Source: Diaphorobacter aerolatus
Lineage (GTDB): Bacteria; Pseudomonadota; Gammaproteobacteria; Burkholderiales; Burkholderiaceae_C
DNA length: 64,000 bases
Assembly (NCBI RefSeq): GCF_014489535.1
Contig: NZ_CP060783.1
Location: 682,001-746,000 of the forward strand
Direction: 5' to 3'
Shown here: in pieces, positions 25,851 to 35,584 of the stretch
Layout: each line of letters starts with the position of its first letter
Position numbering within the stretch: position 1 is the first letter of the stretch
Made by a program: the position numbers and the translations under genes
Notes under the pieces: model-generated
What the model was told of the DNA's origin: nothing
Database searches by the model: none
Seen by the model: the letters and a program-made list of their open reading frames with translations, nothing else

Positions 25851-26407
25851 TCAGCTCACGCCGGTTGCGGCCATGAGGCACTCGCGCACCGCGCCGCGCA
25901 TGCCGGTCTTTTGTTGCGCCGCCGAGTTCACGACCATCTTGCGGTAGCTGAACACCAGCACTTCGGTGAGCATGCCGCTGCTCTGGCCGGTGACGAAATA
26001 CTGGCCGATGAGCTGGCCCTCCTCGATCCGGAACTCGAACATCGGGCCGGTATCGGGAGCGCTGGGATCACCGCCCGCGCGGAACACACTGATGCATGCC
26101 GTGAGCTTGAGGCTGCGGTTGTAGGCGAGACTCGAGAGCGTGGCGCTTGCGGCATCGGCCATGCGCACTACGGTCAGCGGTGCGAAATTGCGCGATCCGT
26201 CGGCCGAACCACCCACCGAGTTCACCATTTGGCCCCAGGACCAGCCCTGGATGTCCAGGCGCGGCTTGCCGTCCGGGTGCTTGCGCGGCGATTCCCCCTC
26301 GACGGGGGAGCCTGCGTTCTCAAGCAGCATGACCAGATCGGGCAAGCTGGTGCTGCCCGCCCCAGCTCGGCCACGCGCATCAGGGTGTCGATATTCCAGT
26401 AAGACAT
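25851..26407 (-). CDS. Second Hcp-like tube protein, frame broken once
   Basis: The product is an Hcp-family protein of about 185 residues, different from the Hcp at 8054. It reads MSYWNIDTLMRVAEL at the start (ATG 26407), then after one added base in CCCC at 26360-26363 continues GAGSTSLPDLVMLLENAGSP. It contains the family marker LDIQGWSWGQMVN and beta strands SLKLTACISVFRAGG, MFEFRIEEGQLIGQYFVTG and LTEVLVFSYRKMVVNSA. It sits inside the operon between mltA and tssE, a position where some clusters keep a specialised or shortened tube protein. It may cap or start the tube, or carry a specific effector. Assignment to the Hcp family is fair but distant. Confidence 0.8.
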
Positions 26408-26453
26408 GGTGAACTCCTCAAAGCCTCAATTCCTCACAAGACAAACAGCGGTC

Positions 26454-28097
26454 CTAGTCCGCACAGTTCTCGTCATCCGCAACCAGGCAGTTGGGCAGAT
26501 TGCCCACGCCGCGCGTGCGCAGGCCCGGCAGCGGATGGCTGCTGGCCGACGCCACGACCTGCCCTCGCGGCAGCAGAATCCATAGCTGGCCGCGCTCCTT
26601 CATGCGACGCGCCTGCTTCGCTGCGGTATCGCCATTGCCAAAGAAATAGTCGGCGCGCACGGCACCGCGGATCGCGCCGCCGGTGTCCTGTGCAATCGTC
26701 AGGCGCTGCATCGGCGCGCTGGAACCCGGAACCCGCGTGGACACGAACACCGGATAACCGAGCGGCGTGGCACGCGGATCGACGGCAATCGAGCGCCCCG
26801 CCTTGAGCGGCACGCCCAGCGCGCCCAACGGGCCGTTGGCGGCGGGCTCGGAAATCTCGCGAAAGAACACATAGCTCGGATCCTGAATACCCGAACCCTT
26901 GATCGACGCATTCACGCTGCGTCCCGGCACCACCACGGCGCCGCTGGTGAGTGGACGGGCCAGCGTGAAGCCGCGCGTGCGAATCACGCTCTCGTCGCCA
27001 AGGCCGGAATCATCGTCGTCGTCGAGTTCCAGTTCGATGGCGCTGCCGCGCGTGCGCACTGCGGTTCGCGGCTTGCCGCCCGGGCCCTTGGCGATCGTGG
27101 GGCGAAACGGCTGGCCGTTCTGCTCGGCATAGCCCACGCGGATGACGTCACCGTCCTTCAGCCGGATGCGGCCCGAACCCTGGATCTGCATCTCGTACAA
27201 CTGCATGGCGTTGTTCACGAAGGCCAGCACCTTGGCGTTGGGAGCGCCAAGGGTCTCGATCTCGGCGCGCGTGTAGTAGGGCTTGAGCTGCCTGCCTTCG
27301 ATGCGCAGTCGCGCCTTGCGATCCGCCGTGTCCCGCACGATCTGCGAAAGATCGAGCGTGTAGGCACCCGCGCCACCCCCGGGCTGAACCGCCACGTTGC
27401 GGCCCTTGACGACCGCGTTGACGACGGCGTCCCCCGCAGGCAGGGAACGCGTATCCAGGTACAGCATGTCCTGCGGCTGGGCGTAGACCGGATAGATGAA
27501 TGGCGGCGCGTAGTTGCGGCTGCCTTCGATCTCGGGCTCGAAGTAGCCGGTGACCACGCCATCGGCCCTGCGGTCATCGTCGCGAATCTGGTAGGCCGCA
27601 AACTCGCGCTCGAAAAATCCGCGAATGGCCGGCGCACTTTGCGCATCGACCGAGCGGGCCTGCGCGCAGACATGCTTCCATTGCGCGCCACGGCTGGTCA
27701 ACACCCGGCAACTGGTCAGGAAGGCGGGCCAGCTCTCGGCAAGATCATCGCGTTCCCAGCCCGGCAGCGATGCAAACGGCACCGAGGTGTAGACGGCCAT
27801 GCGTGTCGAGAAGGTACGTGTCTGCCCGGCCAAACTACCGCCGCGCGGCGCGGCTTCGGCGGGCGCGGGCGCGGCTGGCGTGCCGATCACCACGGGCTCC
27901 CTGCTCGCGGCGGGAACCGGTGCGGGCGATGCCGCCCGGGGATTGCTGGCGCTGGTACCCGCATCACCACTTGCGGTTGCGGACTCCGGCGGCTGCGCGC
28001 AGGCCGCGAGCAACGCGGCGATGGACCCCATGGCGGCCATTCGCGCATGCGCCCTTTTGCTTGCGCGCGCTGCCACCGATTGCTGTTGATCGGACAT
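26454..28097 (-). CDS. mltA: MltA-family lytic transglycosylase lipoprotein within the T6SS operon
   Basis: MltA cleaves the peptidoglycan glycan chain, forming 1,6-anhydro ends. The 547-residue product has a lipoprotein signal with lipobox LLAAC (Cys33), a Pro/Ala linker, the MltA core (VVTGYFEPEIEGSRNYAPPF, YPVYAQPQDMLYLD, MQLYEMQIQGSGRIRLKDG, EISEPAANGPLGALGVPL) and the C-terminal 3D domain with catalytic Asp in QDTGGAIRGAVRADYFFGNG. Residues near 355-390 form an acidic insert (ELELDDDDDSGLGDES). It is placed between ppkA and hcp2 in the T6SS operon, so it likely opens the cell wall for TssJLM assembly, a role filled in other clusters by MltE or TagX. It could instead be the general housekeeping enzyme relocated here. 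Confidence 0.92.
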   Translation of the reverse strand: MSDQQQSVAARASKRAHARMAAMGSIAALLAACAQPPESATASGDAGTSASNPRAASPAPVPAASREPVVIGTPAAPAPAEAAPRGGSLAGQTRTFSTRMAVYTSVPFASLPGWERDDLAESWPAFLTSCRVLTSRGAQWKHVCAQARSVDAQSAPAIRGFFEREFAAYQIRDDDRRADGVVTGYFEPEIEGSRNYAPPFIYPVYAQPQDMLYLDTRSLPAGDAVVNAVVKGRNVAVQPGGGAGAYTLDLSQIVRDTADRKARLRIEGRQLKPYYTRAEIETLGAPNAKVLAFVNNAMQLYEMQIQGSGRIRLKDGDVIRVGYAEQNGQPFRPTIAKGPGGKPRTAVRTRGSAIELELDDDDDSGLGDESVIRTRGFTLARPLTSGAVVVPGRSVNASIKGSGIQDPSYVFFREISEPAANGPLGALGVPLKAGRSIAVDPRATPLGYPVFVSTRVPGSSAPMQRLTIAQDTGGAIRGAVRADYFFGNGDTAAKQARRMKERGQLWILLPRGQVVASASSHPLPGLRTRGVGNLPNCLVADDENCAD

Positions 28098-28100
28098 GAT

Positions 28101-29966
28101 TCACTCCTCTGTGACGCTGAAGAACGCCACGCCGTATTCATTGCCACACTGGCCGCCCGAAGGACAGACCGCCTTGCCCAGCAGCGGCGACGCCGCGCCG
28201 GTGTTCGAGGAATTGGCCGTTTCGAGCGCCGCCAGCACGTTGAGCGGAATCTGCGAGAACACGCCGTCGCTCTGCGCGCCGGTCTCGCTGAAATCACGCT
28301 CGACAGCGCTCACGATCACCGCGAACTGATTGACGCCGCGCGGCCCGCCCGCCGTCATCGGCCATGCGGGGCGCGGCAGCTTGAGGGTTTCCGATGGCCG
28401 CACGCGGTTGTGTCGATCAAGCTGGTTGGGAAACAGCAGCATCAACTCGCCACCACTCGAAAGCAGGTAAACATAGACAAAGCCATCGCGCTGGCTTTTC
28501 AATTCAAACTCCAACGCGTCCTTGCCGATCCGCACGAGCGGCTTGAGTGCCGTTGCCTGCACGCCAAACGCGGCAGATGCCTGATCGCCGAGTGCCTGCA
28601 AGGACTGAAGCGGCGTTCTCGCTTCAACTGGCGGCGCAGGCGGTGAAACCGGCGCGGACGCAGGTGAAGGCAAAGGCGAGTCCGTGCCCGATGCCACGGA
28701 CACCGGACCGGGATCCGCATCCGCCATCTGTGGATCGGGCTTGAGCACCAGCCACGCGGCGCCCGCAGCGAGCAGCAAGATGCCCAGCCCGCCGACGATC
28801 CAGAGGCTCTCGGGCAGGTGCCGGGGGGCATTGCGGAACTCCGTGGGCAGTGGCGCCGGTGGCGCACTCGGCGGCTCGGCGTCAGGCACCGGCTGGCGCA
28901 AGGAGCGGGGCTGCGCGAACGATGCCGCTTCGCTGATCAGCGGCTGCGTGCTGCCCGCACTGCCCTCCAGGCCCAGCAGCGCCCTGAACTCGCCCATGGA
29001 ATGGGGCCGGTGCTCGGGTCTCACGGCCAGGCCGTTGTCGATGGCCTCAAGCAATTGCAGGCTGAATCTCTCGCGCAACTGCCCATTGTGGGCAAGCGGC
29101 AGGTATCCATCCGACATCACGCGCGCCACGGACGGCGGCGGCGGCCTTCCGCATACCGCCACGTGCAGTACCGCCGCAAGCGCGTAGACGTCGGTCCACG
29201 CGCCCTGCTTCATGTCGGGCATTTCGGCGTATTGCTCGACCGGTGCATAGCCGGGCTTGAGAATCACCGTGATGGCCTGTGTCTTGTCGGTGATGACGCG
29301 CCGCGCCGCGCCGAAATCCAGCACCACCGGACGACCGTCTTCATCGAGCAGCAGGATGTTGTCGGGCGCGATGTCGCGGTGAAAGCAATTCGCCCCATGC
29401 ATCACCGACAGCGCCCTCGTGACGGCGTCGGCCATTTGCAGCAACCAGTCCTCGCGCACGTTGCCTGCCATCTGCGAGAGCACCTGCCGCAGCGTGCGTC
29501 CGCGGTACAGCGGCATCACGAGATAGGTGGTGCCCCGGTCCTCCCAGAAGCGGTAGACCTTGAGCAGCGAGGGATGATCGAACTGGGCCAGCAGGCGCGC
29601 CTCGTTGATGAAGCTGCGCATGCCGAGATCGAAGGTCTCGCGATGGCGTTCCGACAGCGGTGCGACCGACCCGTCCGACTGCCGCGCCGACAGCGACGAC
29701 GGCAGATATTCCTTGATCGCGACCGGCCGCTCCAGGACATGGTCCCAGGCTTCGTAGACCGCACCAAAGCCGCCCTGCCCGATCAGCGCCCGGATCTCGA
29801 ACTCCCCAAGGCGTGTGCCCATGGCGAGCACGCCGTTCTGGTGCGATGCGGCTGCGGCCTTCTGCGCACCGGGCGAAAGCGCGGCCACGGCCTGCCCCTG
29901 GCTGATCACGCGCGTCGCGCCATCGTCCTCATCGCCGGGCATTGCGGAGTCGGGGCTATCGCTCAT
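28101..29966 (-). CDS. ppkA: T6SS membrane Ser/Thr protein kinase PpkA
   Basis: PpkA phosphorylates Fha in response to a periplasmic signal and so licenses T6SS assembly. The kinase domain (about residues 55-330) contains the glycine loop IGQGGFGAVYEAWD, catalytic Lys in AIKEYLP, HRD-type loop FHRDIAPDNILLLDEDG and DFGAARRV. A transmembrane segment follows (LWIVGGLGILLLAAGAAWLV, about 385-405), then a Pro-rich stretch and a periplasmic C-terminal DUF4384-like domain (FVYVYLLSSGGELMLLFPNQ). The usual von Willebrand sensor domain of classical PpkA is absent; DUF4384 takes its place. The start overlaps the tagF stop. The mltA start lies 3 bp after its stop. Confidence 0.94.
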   Translation of the reverse strand: MSDSPDSAMPGDEDDGATRVISQGQAVAALSPGAQKAAAASHQNGVLAMGTRLGEFEIRALIGQGGFGAVYEAWDHVLERPVAIKEYLPSSLSARQSDGSVAPLSERHRETFDLGMRSFINEARLLAQFDHPSLLKVYRFWEDRGTTYLVMPLYRGRTLRQVLSQMAGNVREDWLLQMADAVTRALSVMHGANCFHRDIAPDNILLLDEDGRPVVLDFGAARRVITDKTQAITVILKPGYAPVEQYAEMPDMKQGAWTDVYALAAVLHVAVCGRPPPPSVARVMSDGYLPLAHNGQLRERFSLQLLEAIDNGLAVRPEHRPHSMGEFRALLGLEGSAGSTQPLISEAASFAQPRSLRQPVPDAEPPSAPPAPLPTEFRNAPRHLPESLWIVGGLGILLLAAGAAWLVLKPDPQMADADPGPVSVASGTDSPLPSPASAPVSPPAPPVEARTPLQSLQALGDQASAAFGVQATALKPLVRIGKDALEFELKSQRDGFVYVYLLSSGGELMLLFPNQLDRHNRVRPSETLKLPRPAWPMTAGGPRGVNQFAVIVSAVERDFSETGAQSDGVFSQIPLNVLAALETANSSNTGAASPLLGKAVCPSGGQCGNEYGVAFFSVTEE

Positions 29967-30641
29967 GCGCCGCCCTCCGCCGAATGCTCAAGGTGGGTTT
30001 TCGATCCGAACAAATGGGAAAACCGCTCCCCGCGCGGCAGGCCAAAGCAGCGCATGTGCGGCCTCGCGGTTGCGCCCCATGGATCGGCGAGCCACAGGCA
30101 TTCGCCTTGCAGCGGCCAGACCCAGTCCCGGGACAACACGTCTGCAATGGCCTCGTCGGGCCTTGTCTCTTTCTCGATGGGCATCGAAAAGCGCGTATTC
30201 AGCGCAAGCTCGAATGCAGACGCGTTCATGTCCTCTTCGAGTGCGCTCAGCGCCGCATGCGTTGCGCGATGCCACCATTGGGCGCATTCGTTGCCCAGCT
30301 CGATACCCCGCGGCGCGCGGCTCAGCTCGCTGGCCAGCGTGAGCGGGAAATAGCGCCCCACGGAATCGACCGAAGGCATGATGATGCCAATCCAGTTGGA
30401 GTACTCGGCGATGTCACCCCGAGCGCGAACAGCCAGACCGGGCTCGCCAGATAGTGTTCGACCCAGTTGGATTCGTGCTCGCGCAACGAGCCGAAGCAGG
30501 ACTGCAACCAGCGGTCCCATTCCTCGACGAACCGGGTTCCGTCGAATCTGCGGCCCGCGAAATCCCCATGCCGGGCAGCTTGCCCCACCAGCCCGGCAGC
30601 GCATCGGGACTCGTGAGCAGCGCAGTGGCTTCGGGGATCAC
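29963..30641 (-). CDS. tagF: T6SS post-translational regulator TagF, frame broken twice
   Basis: TagF represses T6SS activity until signalled, working with the PpkA pathway. Three frame segments are needed. The start is GTG 30641, overlapping the tssM stop, and gives VIPEATALLTSPDALPGWWG then KLPGMG. After one base added at 30564-30567 it reads DFAGRRFDGTRFVEEWDRWL and SNWVEHYLASPVWLFALG. After another at 30417-30420 it reads DIAEYSNWIGIIMPSVDSVG, RYFPLTLASEL and ends at 29963. The combined protein is about 226 residues, as expected. The signature GWWGKLPGMGDFAGRR is diagnostic for this family. Both breaks lie in CCCC runs. Confidence 0.92.
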
Positions 30642-33600
30642 AGGCCCTCCGGACACGCAAACTCTTGCAGCTCTCGCAGGCGCAGCGGGTGCTGCACGCT
30701 GTTGGTGGTGACCTCGAATTGCGCACGCCGCGCATCGACCTGAAAGGTCACGATGAATTTTTCCGGGGCGTCGCTGACCGCCATCTGCCCCTTGTCGAGC
30801 ATCCTGAACAGCGCCCACGGCCCTCGGTGGTCATGCCCGACGTGCCACCGGGCGCCGTCGGCTGCACCGCGACGCGCACCTGATTGCTGTTCTTCGGACC
30901 GGGCCACTGCACGCTCATCGGCACGACCGGTCCGTGCGCGTATTTCACGAGCTGGCCGTCCACGTCGAGCGTGAACTGGGTGATTGCGGCGTCCAGTTCC
31001 ACGGGCTTGAAATCGAGCCGGATCGACGGCCCCTTGCCACCGCCGCGAAAGAAGATTTGCCGGATACGATCCGCGCGCTCGAATTGCCGGATGGCCGCAG
31101 GCGATATCGCGCCCTGCTCCGCCACCGGGCGGTAACGCCAGGGCCGGGTGCTGGTGTCCACCAATTGCACCAGCCGCTTCTGGAAGAAGTCGTCCATGAG
31201 CCCGCCCGCGCCGAACATCTGCCCGAAGTCCTCGGGCAACACATCGCGCGTGCTGCCTTCGACGAACGGATACCGCCCGGCAATCGCGCGCTGGCAGAAC
31301 TCGGTGATCGGTCTGAGATCCTGGCTCAGATTGCCACGCTCGGCCACGCGCGCCTGCGCGGCGCCGGTGCTGCTCAGGCCCTCGATCATCGAGCGCACCG
31401 GCTCGGGCAGACGACCCGCATCCGACTTGAGCTTACCGGCCACGTCGCCCGGCGGCGGCGCGCTGCGGCTGCGCGTTGCGGTGTCCACCGCCGTGAGGTA
31501 GACATAAACCTCGTTGAACAGTTTGAGCGCATCGTCGATGGGCGCGGCTCCGCCCTGGGTTGCAGGCGTGACGAGTCGCCGCAAGGGCTCGAAGCGGTCG
31601 TCCACGATGCTTTCGATGCTCTTGCCCGCGGGCGCCTGCCTGGCACCGTCGGCAGAGCCCAGCAATTCCTCGAGCCCGCGCCGCGCGTCCTTGACCGTCT
31701 GCGCGGCGCGCTCTCCGGCCGACTTCTCGTTGGCGGACTGGCGCGGCGTGAGCGTGGTTTCGCGCACCGCGGCGCGCAGGAAGTTGGCGAGCGGCGAGTC
31801 TGCGCCCGACAGCGTTCTCGCCATCTCGATGTTCTTTTCGATGCTGTTGGCGCGAATCAGGCGCACGTCGCCCAGAAAGGCCTGCCAGACCTTGCCGTAC
31901 TCATCGAGATAAAGACGCCGCACGCGATCGGTGAGCGCGCCCAATGCGGCCACGTCGCGTGCACGGTCGAGCGCCGTTTTTTCCTGCCCCAGCACCCAGG
32001 GATCTTCGGCCGCGAGCATCGCGCTCACGATGCCCACCTCACTCTGAAAGCGCTTGTGGTAGCCGTCGTAGGTGAACAGGCCGGGGACACCTTCGGTCAG
32101 CGGCTTGCCGCTCGCGCGCTCGAACACCAGCGGAGCCGACGGCCCTGCGGCACTGGCGACGGTGAACGCCGGAACGTCGCGCCCGATCCGCTGGCGCTTC
32201 AGGCGGCTGAAGACCCGCTGTTCGGCAGGATAGCTTGCGAGCAGCGCGCGCACGCTGCGCACCAGATTTTCATCGAGCTTCTGCGGCACGCGCGGCGGCC
32301 CCTGGCCGATCAGCGTGTCCAGTTGCTCCTGCAACGCGCCGCGCTGGTCTTCGGTGATGCCGCGATCCAGCGTGCGCTCCCAATCGAGCGTGATCCAGGC
32401 CTTGAGCGCATCGGCATCGAAGTGCTCGGGCTGATGCAGCATCAGGTAGCTTTTGAGCGCCTCGTAGGTGTATTCGAGGTTGTCGCGCTGCGCGGTGCGA
32501 AGCTGGTCTTCGATGCGCCGCGAGAGCTGCGGAAGAAAAGCCTCGCGCAGCGCCCGTTGATGCGCCTGCTGCGCTGCGGCCTCGAGCTTGTCGCCCTGAT
32601 AGAGCCCGATGGTCATCGACAGCGGCTCGTCGCCATCGCGATTGACCGGCGTCTTCCAGATGTCGCGCACCGCCTTGAGCAGCGGAGACAACTGCACGAG
32701 ATTCGTCCCCTGCACCGGCAACGCGGCCAGGCTCTGGCGCACCGGCTCCACCTTCGCCTGCACCGACTGCAGGTATTGCACGTTCTTCCACGCGCTGAAT
32801 CCCCAGGCTGCAAGCAAGCCAGCCGACAGCAACAGCATCGCGGTGGTGCCCGCGAGCCGCAACACATGCGCGCGCCGCTCGACCTTGGCATCGGCACCGG
32901 CAAGGCGCTGCTCGGGAAACACGACATCCTTGAGCAGGCTGTTGAGAAAATAGCTGCGCCCGCTCGATTTCTGCGGTGCCAGCATCGCCCGCTCGAGACC
33001 AAAGCTGCGCGACAGCACACCCATCACGCGGTCGATGGGGCTGCCCTCCTGCGTGCCGCTGGTGAAATACACGCCGCGCACCCACGGCGGTTGCGCAAAG
33101 CGCGAACCGGTGAAGACCTGATCCAGAAAGTCCTGAAGCAGCGGGCCTATCGACGCAAACTGCGCCGGAAAGCCGAACACCGCGGCGCGGCGCAGGCCGT
33201 CGCTCTCCTGCTGCATGCGCTCGATCACGCCCTGGTTGAGGCGTTCGTGCAGCAGCGCGAACTCGCGCTCGAATGGCGCGTTGAGCCCATGCTCGGACAA
33301 CGGGGCGCTCTCCTGTAACGGCAGCGTGAAGCCAAGCACCTGCGCGCGTTGCTCCTTGCCAAGATCGGCGAAGTATTCGCTGAATCCATACAGCAGATCG
33401 CTCTTGGACACCAGCACATAGACCGGCAGGCGCGTGGCAAGCCGCTCGTCAAGCTCCTGCAACCGGGCGCGGATGGACGCCGCAAGCGCGCTGCGCTGCT
33501 CGAGGTTCTGGGACAGCAAGTCGCCCACGCTCACGGTGAGGAACACGCCGTTGAGCGGCCTGCGTGGCCTCGATTTCTTGAGCAGCATGAGAAAGCCGTC

Positions 33601-34245
33601 CCACGCGCTGCGGTCTTCTGCGCCATGGCTGTCCTGCGTGGTGTAGCGACCTGCGGTGTCGATCAACACCGCCTCATCGGTGAACCACCAATCGCAGTTG
33701 CGCGTTCCTCCGACACCGCGAATCGCGCCGGGGCCGAATTTTTCGGCGAGCGGAAAATGCAGGCCCGAGTTCACGAGCGCCGTGGTCTTGCCCGAGCCCG
33801 GCGCGCCTATGAAGACGTACCACGGCAGGTCGTAGAGATAGTTGCCTCCCGAGAGGGACAGCCAGTCGCGCCACCCCGGCTTGCGCCCGGCGGCGCTCAG
33901 ACGCATCTTGCGCAGCATCGCAATGGCGTTGGAAAAGCGTTCGGACAGCAGCTTCTGCTCCGCGCCTTCGGCGGGCGCGGCCTGGGTGTCGGCGGGCTTG
34001 GTCAGGCCATCGACCAGTTGGCGACTGGCGCGTTTGGCCTGCCACTTCCTGAGCAACCAGCGCAGCAGCACCAAGGCGACGACGACACCGATCACGATGC
34101 CGCGTGCCATCGCGCTCTGTAGCGGCGCGAGTTCACCGACCCGAATCAGCGGCCCCACCCACCACACGAGCACGGCCAGCACGAGCAACGCCACCAGCGT
34201 CAGCAGCCATGGGCTGAAGAGAAAGCGAAAGGCCTTCCTGATCAT
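30638..34245 (-). CDS. tssM: T6SS inner-membrane motor/scaffold TssM, frame broken near the end
   Basis: TssM (IcmF) spans the inner membrane and reaches the outer-membrane TssJ. The roughly 1200-residue product has two N-terminal membrane helices (about 10-31 and 50-66), a cytoplasmic P-loop domain with Walker A GAPGSGKTTALVN near residue 150, a third membrane helix (TTAMLLLSAGLLAAWGFSAW, about 470-490) and a large periplasmic part. The frame breaks at 30819-30823. Adding one base continues TTEGPWALFRMLDKGQMAV to FEVTTNSVQHPLRLRELQEF and a stop at 30638, which is the usual TssM end (a DUF1215-type C-terminal domain). The start overlaps the tssL stop. Confidence 0.95.
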
Positions 34246-35584
34246 CGCGCCGCTCCTGCTGCGCCGCTGCCCTGCTGCGTGACCGGTGTCAGCAGCACGA
34301 TCTCCACGCGGCGATTGCGGGCGCGATTGGCCGGAGTGTCGTTTGGCGCAACGGGCTCGGCATCGGCCTTGCCCTCGGTGGTCATGCGCGCCGCGTCCAC
34401 GCGCGGGCTCAGCGCCTCCTTCACGGCCTGCGCGCGAGCCGCCGACAAGTGCCAGTTGGAGGGATAGCGCAGCGAACGAATCGGCTGGCTGTCCGAATGT
34501 CCGTTGATCAGCACCTCTCCGGGCACCTCGGCGAGTGCCTGCGCAATTCGCGTGAGAACTGGCGTCGCGGGCGCAAGCGGTTCGGCATTGCCCGAACCGA
34601 AGAACGCATCGCCACGCAGCCGCACGACGCTGCGGTTGGCCTCGTCGGTCACCGTCACCAGCCCCTGCCTGATCTCGGGCTCGAGAAATCGCGCCAGACG
34701 CGGCGACCTGGCGGGCGCGACCGGCGCGGCGACCGCCACGCTGGGCACGCGAAGCGTGGAAAGCTGCGACCAGACTTCATCGGACTGGTGATTGAGCCAG
34801 ATGCGCAGCCCAAGCCAGACGAGCGTGAGCAGCAGCAGCAGGCCCGAGCCAATCACCCAGAGCGGCACGGAGTCGCTCGCACGCCGCACGCTCGCACCCG
34901 CTCCCTGCCAGTGCAGTGACAACTGCGGATCGTGCGCTGGCCGGTTCTTGCGGATGATTTCGGCAAGGCGCGCTCGCACGCCATCGAGTTGCGACCGGCC
35001 GTTGTCGACCACGCGATAGCGCCCCTCGAAACCAAGCGCCAGAACGCTGTAGATCAGTTCCAGCAGATCCAGATGTTTCGCCGGATCCTGCGCGAGTCGC
35101 GACAGAAGCTGAAAGACGCGCTCGCCGCCCCAGGTTTCGTTGTGAAACTGGACCAGCAGACTCTGCTTGTTCCACCCGCTTTGCGTACCCCAGGGCGTGT
35201 TGGCGACGGCCTCGTCGATGGCGGTGCACAGCACATAGCGTGCGGCGAGCACGGTTTCATTGCTCGCCCCCGAGGCGCGGGCATCGCCGTCGAATCGCTG
35301 CAAGGCAGCCACCGTCGAGGCGCGCAGCGCGCCCACGTCGGGCTGCTGCACCAGCGTGCGCATCTTTCCGAGCAGCACCAGCAAACGACCGGCTGCCGAG
35401 ACCAGCGGATTGAGCAAACCCAGCTCGCCTGCGTCCATGGGCACGGCGTCGGCCATCGGCGGCGCATGGGTCGCCGCACCTGCGGGCGAAGCCCCTGCAT
35501 GCCGGCAGCCTGAGCCGAGCGCGGCTTGGGTTTGATGATCGTGCGCTCGGACTCGAAGGCCGCAAAGGGATCGGGCTGGGTCAT
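34242..35584 (-). CDS. tssL: T6SS inner-membrane protein TssL with OmpA-like domain, frame broken once
   Basis: TssL (DotU) pairs with TssM. It begins MTQPDPFAAFESERTIIKPK (ATG 35584) and, after one base added in CCCC at 35492-35495, joins GASPAGAATHAPPMADAVPM and LGLLNPLVSAAGRLLVLLGK. The cytoplasmic DotU domain (ARYVLCTAIDEAVANTPWGT, WNKQSLLVQFHNETWGGERV, LELIYSVLALGFEGRYRV) precedes a single membrane helix (WVIGSGLLLLLTLVWLGLRI). A periplasmic OmpA-like peptidoglycan-binding domain ends the protein (VLINGHSDSQPIRSLRYPSN, NRARNRRVEIVLL). It is therefore an extended TssL of about 447 residues with built-in cell-wall anchoring, so no separate TagL is needed. Its ATG overlaps the tssK stop. 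Confidence 0.95.

Noticed and set aside
30934..33318. A 794-codon plus-strand frame opposite tssM.
   Set aside because: The composition is typical of antisense shadow (Arg, His, Gln, Leu rich) with no domain; tssM on the other strand is unambiguous.
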